A DNA stretch of 64,000 nucleotides from Lucinisca nassula (GCA_963580285.1 OY757011.1:119665874-119729873), one strand, 5' to 3'. Positions 9,816 through 21,925 are shown, counted from the stretch's first letter. The notes: generated from the letters alone by a model not told the origin. Numbers and translations are program-made.

Positions 9816-10114
9816 TAACACACCACAAAACAAAAAATCGTGTTTGGACGCACAATAAATGCACCAGTGCAGCAAACATGTTTGCGGCGCATACTAAGTA
9901 AATATAACACTTGTGACAACTAGAAACGAAAGTCTTGTCTCAAAGGTGATTGAATTGCATTTTTATAACCCCGTTTACTCGTCCCTGACATCAAACCAAA
10001 CGCAAGGGGTAACTGCTTAATATCTTCGCCAGACTTCGCAAAACAATGAATGGATTGTTGCTGATAGAACGGCGTGTTCACTATCTTGAAAGTCCCATCT
10101 ATGTACCAGGTTTT

Positions 10115-10282
10115 AGAGGCCTTCGTGGTGCAGTGGTTACGCTACTCGCCTTGTAAACCAGGGATCGCAGGATCGATCCCGGGCTTCTCCAGACTTTCGG
10201 ATGAGTCTTTAAACCGAGGTCCCGTCTCCGTATGACCTTAGCTGTTGGTGGGACGTAAAACTGAAACTCACTCACTCACTCT
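10115..10282 (+). mobile_element. tRNA-derived SINE with (ACTC)n tail and 13-bp target duplication
   Basis: Pol III A box TGGTGCAGTGG at 10126-10136 and B box GGATCGATCCC at 10170-10180. The body is GACGGGACC-type tail sequence ending in CTCACTCACTCACT. It is flanked by TGTACCAGGTTTT at 10102-10114 and 10283-10295. This is the cleanest intact SINE in the window (168 bp). Truncated minus-strand relatives lie at 32020-32180, 35130-35220 and 36130-36212. Confidence 0.9.
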
Positions 10283-10295
10283 TGTACCAGGTTTT

Positions 10296-11095
10296 CGCTT
10301 TACACAGTAGTTCCAGCTGTTTGTCGGTGGCGAACACGAGATGTCTGTGTGAATGGCGAACGTCTTGTCGAAAGAACACTTCTAGTATCTTGAAACCAAT
10401 GAAATCACGATCAAACTGGAATAACAACAAACAAACGGATAGGTCGTGCCCCCGAAAAATGTGTCTTTTGGACATTCGGTTATCAAAAACTCATCATCAC
10501 CCGAATTCGTACAATTTGACAAACATGGTTTTGGCGATTTGCCAGATTTTCACAAAATAAAACTCATACTAAGTTTAGTGAAAATCCATTGACAGTTATT
10601 CCAGTTATTGTTCGAAAATGAAAATAAAGACGAACAAACGGACGACCTACGCGATACTTTAATACCCCGTCACTACCGTGCAATGGGGTACAAAGCATGT
10701 TTGAACAGATGCGGAGGCTACTTCGTTTCTGGCTGGACAAAAGTTATATTTTCCTGAAACGCGGCTCGGCATACGAGAATTTATAAAATAAAGCAAAACA
10801 GTGAATCTTGTTCAACCCTTTAGTAGCAGTGTGTTTTAGTAGATAAGTCTAAATTTACACTTTCTGTCTTATTTTACATCGTCATTTTTGTAATTATGGC
10901 CACAGAAGAGGCCTTGAAGGCCAAAAGTAGCTATCTAATTACGCAGTTACCTCGAAATCCATATCTTTAGGAGCCTCTGGCCTTTGTTTTTGTCTAATCC
11001 GATTACAGTTACGTAGTAAGTTCTGGTAGGCTGGTCTTGAGCCCTCTGGTTCTCGAGGGTCTGCGCCTTCTTCAAGTATCTGGGCCCAGTTGTTC
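10296..11095. other. Unassigned sequence
   Basis: No supported gene. A short CGAACAAACGGACGACC stretch near 10630 resembles the ends of GACGGACG-type repeats at 14290-14390 and 61755-61790. Open frames here are short and lack splice or family evidence. Confidence 0.35.
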
Positions 11096-11325
11096 AAAAC
11101 TAACGACGTCGTTAGTTAACGAATCGTTAAAACTTTAATCATTAAATATGGCAAATATGCTGAAATTTTTGCTGAAAAAATGTGAGCAGCTTTTGCGGAC
11201 GCAAAAGCTGCTCACATTTGTTCAGCAAAAATACCAACATTTTCGATATTACACTTGCTAGAACAGTTAACAATTTGACCACTAACGAGCTCGTTAAAAA
11301 AATGTGCAGGCTCCAATACATGGGC
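11096..11325. mobile_element. Hairpin MITE with GAGCAGCTTTTGC core
   Basis: A near-perfect inverted repeat at about 11163-11228 is built on TGAGCAGCTTTTGC/GCAAAAGCTGCTCA with a four-base loop. It sits between AACTAACGACGTCGTTAG on the left and CACTAACGAGCTCGTTAA on the right, which look like paired outer arms. No other copy was noticed. Confidence 0.5.
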
Positions 11326-11775
11326 CACTTCAACCTCTTTTACCTGAAAAACAAAATGGATGAACAAACTTAAAGGCATTTATTCTTGATTAATGAGGAC
11401 TATCATTTCATTACATAATATTATGTAGCCCTCAGTACTAACTGAAGAGAAGTCCTCTGTCTTCAACAGGTAAGGGTCAAACAAACCAACAAACAAGTAT
11501 TCGTAACCATGACTACTTACCGTTATGAGTAAATGACTTTGTAAGACCCACTGTTTCACAATGCAATATATTTCTCTTCCACTTTCATGAAAAATCGCTG
11601 GCGCTCTACCCGCTACCGCTCACCACATTTAACGGTGCATTGGTCAAATGATCAGTATTGGTACAACTGTTGCTATTTTAAATCTAAATAGACTATTTAG
11701 TGCCCCAACCCCTCCACACACTGTTTTGCTACCAATTAAAACCAAATTAAAACAACTACAAGGTAACTAGGTACT

Positions 11776-11776
11776 T

Positions 11777-11809
<33 letters not shown>
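11776..11809. repeat. (CT)n microsatellite
   Basis: Pure dinucleotide run. Confidence 0.9.
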
Positions 11810-11811
<2 letters not shown>

Positions 11812-11906
11812 AATACATACACGCTACAATACATATTTAGTTAAAAAAACTATCGCTGACTAAGTTGTGTTCTATCCCACCGGGTACATGACAGTAATGC
11901 GATGTT

Positions 11907-12191
11907 TGTTTGTTTGTTTGTTTGATTTTAGGTTTAACGCCCCCGTCAACACTGTAAAGGTCATTTTGGAGACGTTGCTTCCAATTTTGTGGGACTTTTA
12001 CCCGACATTGAGATGAAATGACCACTCAAGCCCTGTCGCCCAATGAAACCAATAGGGTTTATTAGCATGGACGGTCCGCCTCACACCGCGGTTCCTGGAC
12101 AGGCTTAGATCCTCTAAGCGGTTTACCAGTACTAGTGTGCGGGCCGGATTCACTTCTGCGTGGAAGCATCATGCAGCCCATATATTTCTTC
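11907..12191 (-). mobile_element. SINE-like retroposon with 11-bp target duplication
   Basis: Minus-strand copy with a GTTTGTTTGTTT tail, flanked by AATGCGATGTT at 11896-11906 and 12192-12202. It is slightly 5'-truncated, ending at the GAAGAAATATATGGGC position. Confidence 0.9.
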
Positions 12192-12214
12192 AATGCGATG
12201 TTGGTTGGATGTTC

Positions 12215-12545
12215 GTAGGAGCGTGATAGCTCAATGGTAAGTGCACTTGCCTCTGATGCTAGAGGTACTTGGTTCGATCCCCGGCAGCGGTGTGAAAATT
12301 TCGGTGTCCGAACACGCTCCATTTACATCATTTGCAGGGGGGAATGTCAAAGTGCACCGTCCTTTGGATCGGGACGTTAACTGGAGGCCCATGTGCAGCG
12401 AGAGTCATTGCGTGTGCAGATTTAAGAACCCTACCGTAATTACAGGATTACTGTGTATGATTTCATCCTGCAAAACTGGAGTGTATGTAATACACACTGT
12501 CTGTGTCCCCTCATGGGGTTAAGACGAAACCGGAAGAAAGAAAGA
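12215..12545 (+). mobile_element. Second tRNA-derived SINE family, (GAAA)n tail
   Basis: A box TAGCTCAATGG at 12227-12237 and B box GGTTCGATCCC at 12271-12281 give a convincing tRNA-like head. It is followed by GGATCGGGACGTTAACTGG and a tail of AAGAAAGAAAGA. I could not settle its target duplication. It lies a dozen bases past another SINE, so this is a local insertion cluster. Confidence 0.8.
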
Positions 12546-13168
12546 AAGACGTACGTGTTGGTTCTGATATTGTAAGGCCCGGTAAATCTAAAATGTCACC
12601 TCAGCGTCGATGTAGCGTTTACGTAACGACGCTTCTGCGTCAGTGCAGTCATGGCGCTGCATGGACGTTGACTTGACGTTGCCCCGGCGACATGTGCCTT
12701 CTGGGATTGAGTTATATTCATAATCTATATATGTTGTATTTTCAACTGTGGTTTCAACTGTATTCATAAATGAACATTGACGTAAAAAGTACCACCCAGA
12801 AAGGACAAAAATAGGCTATGCCCGCGTCCTATCCAATAGTACATATATATATATATGTACTATTATGTGTGTACGAGTGTAGGTAACCATGGACTTTCTA
12901 ATAAATAAATAAAACATGACAATGCTGATTACAACTCCAAGCCTCGACTGAGCCGACGGGTTTTACTCAGCTATGGTAAACGAGATAGTGGTGTTCGAGC
13001 CTTTGAAGTATTGCTCTGGTGTGTGGTTACTTTTATTATTTAGGAGTAATGCAGTGGGGATGGGGGCTTGCAATAATGCCCATTGTCTTGGGGTGGGAGT
13101 GGGCAGGGGCGTAACTGGGAGAAAATAATTTGTACGCACACCAAAGACAAGAATTCCGCAGAAGGCGG

Positions 13169-14426
13169 TGTCGCACCTGCTTGGGGCAAAAGTCACAGGA
13201 GCTATCATAGAACGTAGTTATTTAATAAGTAAATTTCATTGTTAGCAGTTGATGGATGATGTAAAATGTGTCAAAGTCACTGGACCAAAAAAAATAGGCC
13301 TTGGTCAACAGATCAAGGTACGTGCGAAATCAGTACATCGACGAGAAGCACTATGTAAGGTTTGGTTGCGGTAGGCCATTTATTTTAGGACATACCGAAC
13401 ACTGACGTAAAATGTGTTAAAAGTCACTAGAGTGCATAATACAGGTCATCAGATCAAGGTACCCGCAGATTCAGTAAATGTAGGAGAAGCACTATGCAAG
13501 GTTTGGTGGTTGTAGGCCTTAATGGTTAAGAAGATACCGAAACTCGACCTAAAATGTGTAAAAGTCAACAGAGTGCAAAAAATAGGTCAAGGTCACCAAG
13601 TCAAGGTATTTACACAGTCAGTACATCTAGGAGAAGCACTATGCAAGCTTTGGTGGTTGCAGGCCTTTTACGAGAGGTGATCTGGAACATGGACGTAAAT
13701 TCTGTCAAAGCCATTGGAGCCTTAAATATAGGTCAATGTCACGAGGTCAAGGTACCAGCAGTTTCAGTACATCTAGGAGAAGCACTATGCAAGTTTTGCT
13801 GGTTGTGGGCCTTTAATTTGAGGAGATCTGGTACTTCGACGCAAAATGTGTCAATAACTGGAGCGTAAAATATAGGTCAAGATCACCGGGTCAAGGTACC
13901 TGCAGTGTCAGTACATCTATGAAAACCTGTATGCAAGATTTTATGGTTGTATTCCTTTTATTTGAGAAGATCTGGAACATCGACATTTGTGGCAAAGTCA
14001 CTGGAGCGTAAAATATAGGTTAAGGTCACCGGGTCAAGGTGCTTGCCTACTCAGGAGCTCAGGGAGATGTTTAGTCTTATAGTTGATTACAATAAAACCT
14101 TCGACATAAATGTCGAACTTCGACATAATGGTCAGTCACTGGAGCGCAAAATATAGGTCGTCACCATGTCAAGGTGACTACAAAGTAAGAAGGTCTGGGA
14201 GATGTTCTATGTAAGGTTTGATGGTAGCTGAGGTTTGTAGTTGACTTAATTAAAACTTTGACATAAATGTCGAACTTTGACGTAAATGTTAACAGACGGA
14301 CGGACGCACGGAAGAACAGACGCACGGGCGGAAGAACGGACGCACGGACGGACGCACTGACGAAAAAGCGGACGCACAGACAGAAAAGCGGACACATGTC
14401 GCACCCTGCTCCAAGCAGGTGCGACA
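13169..14426. mobile_element. TIR-bounded element containing a ~145-bp minisatellite
   Basis: TGTCGCACCTGCTTGGGGCA (13169-13188) and its inverted partner at 14407-14426 (one mismatch) enclose about seven tandem units of roughly 135-147 bp. Each unit carries TCAAGGT...TCAGTACATCTAGGAGAAGC and GCAAGGTTTGGTGGTTG. The landmark recurs at about 13310, 13453, 13600, 13747, 13893, 14033 and 14168. The right side ends in a GACGGACGCAC-rich run. Open frames through it are artefacts of the repeats. Confidence 0.7.
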
Positions 14427-14477
14427 AAAATACAAGTGAAAAATAATCACACCCCTTAATATATTTTACCAAAAGGG

Positions 14478-14548
14478 GACCACTCTTACAGGAAAATTAT
14501 GAATTTGCTCCCTTTTTGGAGCAAATTCTACCCTGTAAGTGTGGTACC
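14478..14548. repeat. Palindrome (AATTTGCTCC/GGAGCAAATT)
   Basis: Nested arms CCACTCTTACAGG/CCCTGTAAGTGTGG and AATTTGCTCC/GGAGCAAATT around a short loop. Probably a small hairpin MITE. Confidence 0.6.
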
Positions 14549-14967
14549 CGCGGCAAAGAAGGAAACTGTGAAAGTTTATAGTCTTGTGTATATCCTTGAC
14601 ACATACAAGTTTTGCTATTGCTCCTTCTTCTTCTTTCATCTTTTTTCTTCGTCTTCTTCGTCGTCAAATATTTTGCGTTTGTAGTCTGTACGCAAGTGCG
14701 TATCTGCGTAAAGGATGCTACGCCCTTAGGACTGGGGCTGCGGCAAACGTTTCTGCAAGACGCTAGGCGTGGGTTTCACTGAGCAATCCGATTTCGTCCA
14801 CCCTAGATATCACGTGAATTCCGGTGAGCGGGAAGTTAAACTCGCACACAGCAATTTACACCCAGCGTGCGTAAAGATAGACGAGGCGATCTAAGCATGA
14901 AAGTGCAAGCAAGGTAAACGTAAACATGTATGGGTTTACAACAGAACGATATTTAAACAACTATTAC

Positions 14968-14969
<2 letters not shown>

Positions 14970-15008
<39 letters not shown>
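14970..15008. repeat. (CA)n microsatellite
   Basis: Dinucleotide run. The equivalent in unit B (about 23595-23657) is longer and interrupted. Confidence 0.9.
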
Positions 15009-15010
<2 letters not shown>

Positions 15011-15507
15011 TATCACACGATATCACACGGATAAAAATAACAACTCAATATTATATTATGGCGTTTACACTCAGAAATATGACGTCATCTAATTTCTGTG
15101 GCTCTTACAGAGCCCTTGTTTGCATGTACTTCCCAGATGGACAGTTTACATGTAAATTTCTTCAAGGACATACAGTCCAAATCATTGGCGTGTAGTCTCT
15201 TGTCGACGCACGCCACATGCGTATACGCGTTAATATGACATCTCAATCTGCATTTATTTCCTTTACCCTTTAGGCTGTGGGGTCACATAGCAGTCTAAAG
15301 CTGGCCCATGAGGTGTAGGCGATAAAGCCGATATAATCTCATTTACATAATCTCTGCATACCTCAACTTCCTCCCTGATGTGTGATGCCATGCCCTTATT
15401 CGTCTAATCATTAGGATTTAACCTTTGACCTACAGCCACCCCTCGTTGCACGGCCAACCTGCGTACACAGATCAATATGAGCGGTGCAGGGGATTGTTAT
15501 ATCAATA

Positions 15508-16033
15508 TAGGGATCAACCATGGTTTTTCATGCATTTACATTTGCTGGGTCCCGAAGAAACTGTTTGAACATGAGGCCGCAGGGCCGAATGTTCAAATAT
15601 CTTCCGAGGGATCCGGCAAATGTTAATGCAATGAAATAACCATGGATGATCGTTGTTCTTGCATAACTTACGAATCCGACAGCAAATTTTGACGAAAACG
15701 CCCAAAAGCTCCATATAAATTCCATATAAACTCTTCAAATGCGACAGGCAAAACAAAATGGCGGCCAGTTCAGAATGATGTTTACAATGACGTTGTCATG
15801 CAGTGACGTCATCATAGAACCCTGAAACGCTACGTTCAGGGCGATAACGTTACGTCGCTCAACGTAACGTAAACAAAGCAAGGCCCGTCTTGTGATATCA
15901 AAAGCTCAAAATCCATGTTCAAAGAGCACGCGAATTTCATGATTTGAACATGGTGTTTGCTGTATGACTACGGCTTTTGGTCCATTTGACAATGGCTTCA
16001 AACAGCCATGCGCATAGGTTTTTATGCAAGAAC
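15508..16033. mobile_element. Unit-A-specific ~525-bp segment
   Basis: Unit B reads straight through GTTATATCAACGTATATTCG at about 24115, whereas unit A has ~525 bp between TTATATCAA and AACGTATATTCG. This suggests an insertion in A, or a clean loss in B. No clear inverted ends or transposase were seen. Two overlapping minus-strand frames of 65-80 codons have no recognisable content. Confidence 0.5.
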
Positions 16034-16430
16034 GTATATTCGACGTCAACAGTTGTGACGTAAAAGTAAATTTGACGTCACGACATTGCAGTCGGATACA
16101 CGAGGTGAGACCGATATAGCCTCGTCAGTGCACCAAAATCTTACGACATTTAAGACATAAGCTTACCACATTTGAGACAAAGTTTTACATACACAAATAC
16201 GGAAACTTTTTACTTCTAACTATTAGAACCGAAAGTGCGCAAACTAAAATGCGCTACCACAGTTAAGTTTTTTAATCAAACATGTATATAAATGACGGTG
16301 GAAAAGTCTACTTCTGCTCTGAGCACGGACCGCGCCCACACGTTAGAACCGTGTCACTGTGTGAGGCTGTTCTAACGAGTACCCACAATCTTTATTCCAA
16401 AGCAAAAAAATAAGTGCATCAACGTCATAT

Positions 16431-16666
16431 GAGCCCCGCCAAGCGAATTTGTGTCTTCGAGCATTCCGTCATGACAAATTTTAACTGCGCATGCCCAGCC
16501 ATTCAGAGGGACCAGGGATATGGCTTTCTGTCTGAAGGTTCCTCTTGATTCATTGCTTGTATGAGCGAGCAGCGAAGGTTCTGGCGAGACTGCGCGGATG
16601 CGCAGGCTCGCCTGAACCTTCGCTGCTCGCATAGGCGATAAGTACCAAAATCGCTTGACGGGGCCC
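16431..16666 (-). mobile_element. 236-bp GGGCCCCG MITE, copy K2
   Basis: Target duplication ATAT at 16427-16430 and 16667-16670. The paralogous repeat X2 has the unoccupied site (single ATAT at 21827-21830), and unit B carries the same insertion (K3). It therefore inserted after X1 and X2 separated and before A and B were duplicated. Confidence 0.9.
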
Positions 16667-17310
16667 ATATAATCATCACAGCGATAACGAGTGGCTCAAG
16701 GGTACTCTGATACGAGTACACCGCCTCAGTCGACGAGTGAAGGGTACTTATTCGTACTTACAACCAGCAGGGTATGCTGGGAACTCATCACCTTGCCAAT
16801 CTATGACGAGTAAAGGATACAATTTTGACAGCTAACGTCGAGTACAGTGTAATCGCTCCAGTCCTACATACTGGATCGGCGAGCCCAAGGTACACCCTCA
16901 AATCAATAACAAGAAAATTCGCTTGGAGCTACATGGTCGTTTAAAATATAATGCATAAAGACGCACGTGACGTCTGATCAGAGTCTTCGCACATTAAAAT
17001 GTATATTTATATCATATCTTTGCATATGATCAGAGTCTTCAGTGAAGGGCAAAATTGCATATTTTTTTTGCATAATTTAATGCTGCGTCCGATCAGGACC
17101 CTCAATGCAATAAAACCCACAATAACGAGTACTGTCTGTGGTCTTAAACTTCGCCTGATCAGAATCTATAATAATTACAATGCTAGATTTCTAGAAATAA
17201 CACACTCCTTCATTACCTTACACAAAGAAGTATCAACAATATCACCTTTCACTGGAAAAGCGCTTTGAACATCATGATCAAAAATTGAGTCACTGTTATT
17301 TTTACTTTTA

Positions 17311-17690
17311 GCACTACAAAGTAGAAGTAAAACAAAGATCCGGAATCGATACAATTAACTTACTCCACCCATCAAAGACACCAAAGGGAAAGAAACACAA
17401 ACATTAAGCGACCAGACCATAATGGAAACCTAAACAAAGGAAGGCCATAAGGACAGTTACTTTCCCACAAAATGGCCATATGGCCATCCAAAATAAAAAG
17501 ACACAAGTGATACACATAGTAAGTAACGAACAACAACATAAATAAATCGCCACAGAAGAACCGCCTTGGAACGGTCAGTGGAAAGATTTCCACTGGGGGG
17601 CTTAAATCGATTTTACGTGGCCACAATCCTCGCCCTTACTTCCGTCGCGATTTAGAGAAATAATTTGTTCAGTCCGCATGAAGGCCTCCT
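17311..17690 (-). mobile_element. LTR-like repeat downstream of the Gag pseudogene, unit A
   Basis: It contains the same sequence as 1-235 (at 17311-17545) plus the segment with ATGCGGACTGAACAAATTAT (17573-17690), which is also found at 40340-40430. Unit B lacks about 250 bp (A's 17573-17820), which joins CGCCTTGGAAC directly to AAGCTTATCTGATTATC. Confidence 0.55.
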
Positions 17691-18584
17691 AACTCATCAG
17701 TGCAACATCTCCGTGAACACAAATAATCAAAGAACCACAGAGGTGAGACAACGGTGAGGACTCGACAGCAAGAAACCACTGAAATGCTGGAGCAAAAGAA
17801 AACCAACCGTTAACACTACAAAAGCTTATCTGATTATCTACCTTAGTTGCACTACTGCTTTGCTTCTGGCGCATTCCCCTACCGCGTTCGTGATAATCTC
17901 CCCTACCTCTTCCGCGTCCGCGGTTAGCACCACGATGAATGTTATGTCAGCAATATTGTCAGCCGTTTTATTATCCTAAATATTCGCTCGCGAAACCAAC
18001 TTACGGCTAGGATGTTTCCAGCACTTAACTGTTAAGTGCGCCTTGTCGCATATCCCGCACTTTATATCCGGTTTCTGTCCAGTAACCCCCTCAATTCTCT
18101 TACTTATATCGCTGGACTTGAGCTGGGGCACCCCTTTTCCGCCTAGTGCCGCCTTCGACACACAGCTAAGGACACCGCCTCTCGCCTCCGCAAAGAGATC
18201 AGCTTCCCTAGCCATGCCAGATAGTCCTTCAAATCCCCCCCCCCCCCCAACTTCAAATGGACATACAAATCTCTACTGCAACACTACAAAACACGAAATC
18301 ACAGACTGCGTCATATGATTTTACAACATTACCAAGAGATAAACACTCCTCAAAATAACCCCAGTCTGCAACTGAACTGCATAAAAGTCTCACTCTTAAC
18401 TGGCCTCTCGTAACGAAACGTTTTACCGAAACCTCATTCAGTCATGTCAAAATTTATCAACACAGCTTCATTGAGCTTAACATAATCATTTGCATCTTCA
18501 TTTGAAAGCCTATCATAAACTTCCAGAGCACGTCCTTTAACAATGCGCTAAGATTTATAGCCCAACGACCTGTTTCCCATTTTT

Positions 18585-18905
18585 ATCAGTTACCCCCTGT
18601 AAAAGTGCATTGTAAAGCGTTGACCTGATAAAGATATGCTATCTCAGGACAAGTGAGCTTTATCAGGTCAACGTGATATTGCACTTCTTAGAACTGGACT
18701 GCTGATAAAATGGCCAACATGTTCGTGTATACTGGGATAAACTGATAAATAGAATACCAGATTCGTGTCATTTGATATCAAGTTTATCAGGCTCGGCTCC
18801 GAGAACGCATGTAGAATCGCTCGGCAAGCCTCGCGATTCTACAAGCGTTCTCGAAGCCTTGCCTGATAAACTTGATATCAAAAGCCACGAACCTGGTATT
18901 CTCTA
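18585..18905. mobile_element. Unit-A-specific palindromic insert within gag
   Basis: Two hairpins: GTTGACCTGATAAAG/CTTTATCAGGTCAAC (about 18620-18682) and a ~150-bp near-perfect palindrome (18755-18905) with TTTGATATCAAGTTTATCAG and TGTAGAATCGC arms. Unit B has a different element (K4) at essentially the same gag position. A simple target duplication was not clear. Confidence 0.65.
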
Positions 18906-19114
18906 TATTCGCGGTCGCGTTTTTTTTCTCAAACCGCTAAGTGTAGCTATCCATCTTATCCTTTGCCTCGTCAAAGTAAGGCAGTTGAGGATCCTGGTCT
19001 CGCGCTGCACTTTCAGCCTGCTCATGCTCGATTTCTTTGTTTGACTGCAAACGCTCGCGCTCAAGCCTTAAGTTGAACTCTGCTAACTCCTCATGAGCCA
19101 ATTTGGCCATCTCT

Positions 19115-19480
19115 AAATAGAGGATCTTACATGAGTGTCCATGTATTATTGTATGTATTAAACGAGTTGAGGAAAAGGGATAAAATGCGAGGCTGTGCCG
19201 AGCATTTTATCCCTTTTCTTCAACGAGTTTAATAAATTCAATACTACATGAGCACGAATGCAAGATTCTATTTATCATATGACATTTAAAACGCATTTTA
19301 TTCACAATTGTTTACGAAAATGTCAATATTCCGCCGTTAGTAAACGCGACGTCGTTAAGGACGTCGTACATGTAACGTTACGGGACGTATCTAGCTAATT
19401 TGCATATTTAATCCACTAGTTGATTATCGAAAATAATACATGACGTTATTACACTCTCAGACGCGACGTCATATGATAAA
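19115..19480. mobile_element. MITE E, copy E1 (inside gag)
   Basis: Flanked by TCTCT at 19110-19114 and 19481-19485. It has an inner hairpin GAGGAAAAGGGATAAAATGC/GCATTTTATCCCTTTTC, paired ATCTTACATGAGTG/CACGAATGCAAGAT-type segments, and a GACGTCGTTAAGGACGTC block. The same insertion is in unit B. An inverted copy is at 37090-37735 and a decayed one at 41965-42290. Confidence 0.65.
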
Positions 19481-20326
19481 TCTCTTTCCTTTTCTACCTG
19501 TGCTTATTTAGCCAACTCCAATTGTCTATCCTTGCTTAATCTAGCCAATCCCTATTCCTTTTTTTCCTTTTTCCTACCTGTGCTATTTTAGCCAACCCCA
19601 AATTCCCTTTCCTTTTCTTTTCGTTCCCTTACGCGCGCCCTTTCATTTGCCTGCTGCTCGATAACCCAATTCTGAAGTTCTTTCCCCACATATCCTAAGC
19701 GGTTTCCCTGCTCTAATAACTTGTCCATTTTGAACTGACGTATAATGACACGTCAGTCAAAGTATAAATGGAAATTGCTATAAAAATTGGCAAACATTTT
19801 CACTAGTTAGATATCTTGTGAACAAGATCAGATAAAATGTTGATCAAACAAGCTACTTAAGGTTTTTAAGCCATCTTAATTCATGACAAACTTATACAAT
19901 AACGTCAAAATGCGTTACGTACGTCATAAATTCACAGGAAGGTACGTTGCTTCAAATGATAATCACCACTGAAGCTACGCCTCGCATATAAACACCAAGA
20001 TACTGATTAACGTCAGTAACCACGCTACTCTGACGTCATTTTGACGTCAGACCTACGTAACGTCATGGACAAGAACAGAACTAAAAAAGGGAAAACTTGA
20101 TAAAAGCACCAAGACGATGGATAGTTATCAGGAACACTCACGACAATTACTCAGCGATAACAATAGGCTGATCAGGGACACACACGACAAACCATGCAGC
20201 GATAACACAAAGCTGACTTTAATAATTAGTAGACCTAACTTATAACCGCCATCTGAGGAAAGGATAATAACCCAAATCTCAGTTTACCATTTAGATTTGG
20301 TATGTATTGCTCTTCATTCAAGTTAA

Positions 20327-20531
20327 CCCTTGTCCTGCTGAACCCGGATATGCCTTTTCTTTGAAACAATGTAGATCCAGATCAGATGGCTTCTGAAGAA
20401 GCCATCTGATCAGGATCTACATTGTTTGTCATTCAGGTTGTGAATTTGTTGTAATAATTTGCATCAAGTAATCTGATTGGTTGATAATCGGTAGTGGGTG
20501 TGGCATATATGAATATTCAGCAGGACAAGGG
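20327..20531 (+). mobile_element. piggyBac-like TTAA MITE, copy M1
   Basis: TTAA (20323-20326), CCCTTGTCCTGCTGAA, an internal hairpin CAGATGGCTTC/GAAGCCATCTG, TTCAGCAGGACAAGGG, TTAA (20532-20535). CCCT...AGGG ends with a TTAA duplication are the signature of the piggyBac superfamily. 205 bp, no coding capacity. Confidence 0.85.
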
Positions 20532-20713
20532 TTAAGAGCGCAATGACTCCTTACTTCATCATACGTGTAGCTTTCAAAAATTTTCGCCGCTACATGTACA
20601 TACACAAGCAAAACTGGGCTCTTTAAATATGACAACAACCACCAAAGTAAGTGAGCCCCTATGATCCCTTAATACATGCAATCCCTTAAAGAGACCGACA
20701 CCAATGCCACATG

Positions 20714-21432
20714 ACCTCCGGTGAGCAGGAAGTTGAATTCGCACACAGCCAAATTCAGCTTCACACATACCCAAAGGCAGCGTGCGTCAAGATAGGCGAG
20801 GGTGGTGGTCTAAGCAAGAAAGTACAAGGTCCAAGTATAAGTAATGATGCATGTATTTACAACAAAACGATATTCAAACAACTATTACAACAAAATTACA
20901 AAACACACACACACTGTCGCAGTCCAGTAATATGACGTCATCTAATTTCTTTGGCTCTTACGGGGCCCTTGTTCGCAGTAATCGCTTAGAAATACTTCTC
21001 AGATGGGCATTCTACATGTAGATTTCTTCAAGGACATTATGTAGTCTGTTGTTGACGTACGCAACATGCGTAAACAGCGTTAAAATGGCATCTCAATTTG
21101 CATTTATTTCCTCTACCAATTAGGGTGTGGGGTCACATAGCCGTCTTAAGCTGGCCAATGAGGGGTAGGCGATAAAGCCGATAGGCGATATAACCGTCTG
21201 AAAAAAAAAATAAACATTTTATAATAATCTGTGCACACCTAAACTCCCCCCTGATGTGTGATGCCATGCCCGCGCAAATTGAGGGTTGTGTAGCATTCAT
21301 CTAATCATTAGCCACCCCTCATTGCACGGCCAACCTGCGTACAAAGATCATTAGGAGTGTAGCAGCGAGCGTTATATCAACGGATATTCGACGCCAGCTA
21401 AGTTGACGTCACGACGTTGCAGTCGGATACAC

Positions 21433-21463
<31 letters not shown>

Positions 21464-21925
21464 CGATAAAGCCTCGTCAGTGCACCAAAATCTTATGACA
21501 TTTAAGACATAAGCTTACCACATTTAAGACAAACGTTTACTGACACAAATAAATATGGAAACTTTTGAATTTTAAAATATTTAAATCATCTCTTTGAAAC
21601 GCAAGTGCGCAAACTAAAAACGCGCTATCACAGTTATAATGTTTTCTAATGAAACACATGGCTATAAATGACAGTTGAAAAGTTTGATATCGTTTCCTAT
21701 TTCTGCCCAGGGCACGGACCGCGCCCTCACATTAGAACCCTGTCACTGAGTGAGGCCGAGTATCCACAATCTGCACACTCCAAGACAGAAACAAGAAAAA
21801 TAAGTGCATCAACGTCATATAATCACAGCGACGGGTCGCTCGAGGGTATTCTGATTCGAGTACACCGCCTCAATCGACGAGTGAAGGGTTCTCAATCGTA
21901 CTGACAACCAGCAGTGTATGCTGTT
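20714..21925. repeat. Long repeat X2 (unit A)
   Basis: Diverged paralogue of X1. It lacks the K MITE (empty ATAT site at 21827-21830). It contains a TG/G-run near 21434-21463 and passes into segment Y at ACCAGCAGTGTATGCTG. Confidence 0.6.

Larger units (their letters stand above)
14818..16770. repeat. Long repeat X1 (unit A)
   Basis: From CCGGTGAGCGGGAAGTT to ACAACCAGCAGGGTATGCTG this matches X2 (20714-21925) with many substitutions and indels, and X1' (23541-24866) closely. It contains a CA microsatellite, the GACGTCATCTAATTTCT segment, a GCGCAAACTAAAA segment, a decayed hairpin module near 16339-16390, and MITE K2. Unit A also has about 525 bp (15508-16033) that unit B lacks. The X1/X2 pairing around the Gag pseudogene could mean LTR-like flanks, but the ends do not show a clear TG...CA. 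Confidence 0.6.
17689..19728 (-). pseudogene. Gypsy-type LTR retrotransposon Gag pseudogene, unit A
   Basis: Read on the minus strand: start ATG at 19728 (MDKLLEQGNRLGYVG...), a Glu/Lys/Arg-rich coiled-coil stretch, the 365-bp MITE E1 (19115-19480), then LAHEELAEFNLRLERERLQ and DPQLPYFDEAKDKMDSY. An in-frame TAG follows, then a 320-bp insert (about 18585-18905). Beyond it are a SCAN-like Gag segment (WAINLSALLK..., DANDYVKLNEA...), a zinc knuckle CGICDKAHLTVKC (CX2CX3HX4C) near 18015-18055, and an RG-rich tail (RGRGRGRGDYHERGRG). Two extra bases near 18515 shift the frame. No protease, reverse transcriptase or integrase was found near it. The family call rests on the domain order. Confidence 0.75.

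Noticed and set aside
12219..12290. Possible genuine tRNA gene
   Set aside because: A and B boxes are present, but the sequence continues into a SINE body and GAAA tail, with no acceptor-stem pairing that I could confirm.
13554..13868. 104-codon open frame
   Set aside because: It lies wholly inside the 145-bp minisatellite.
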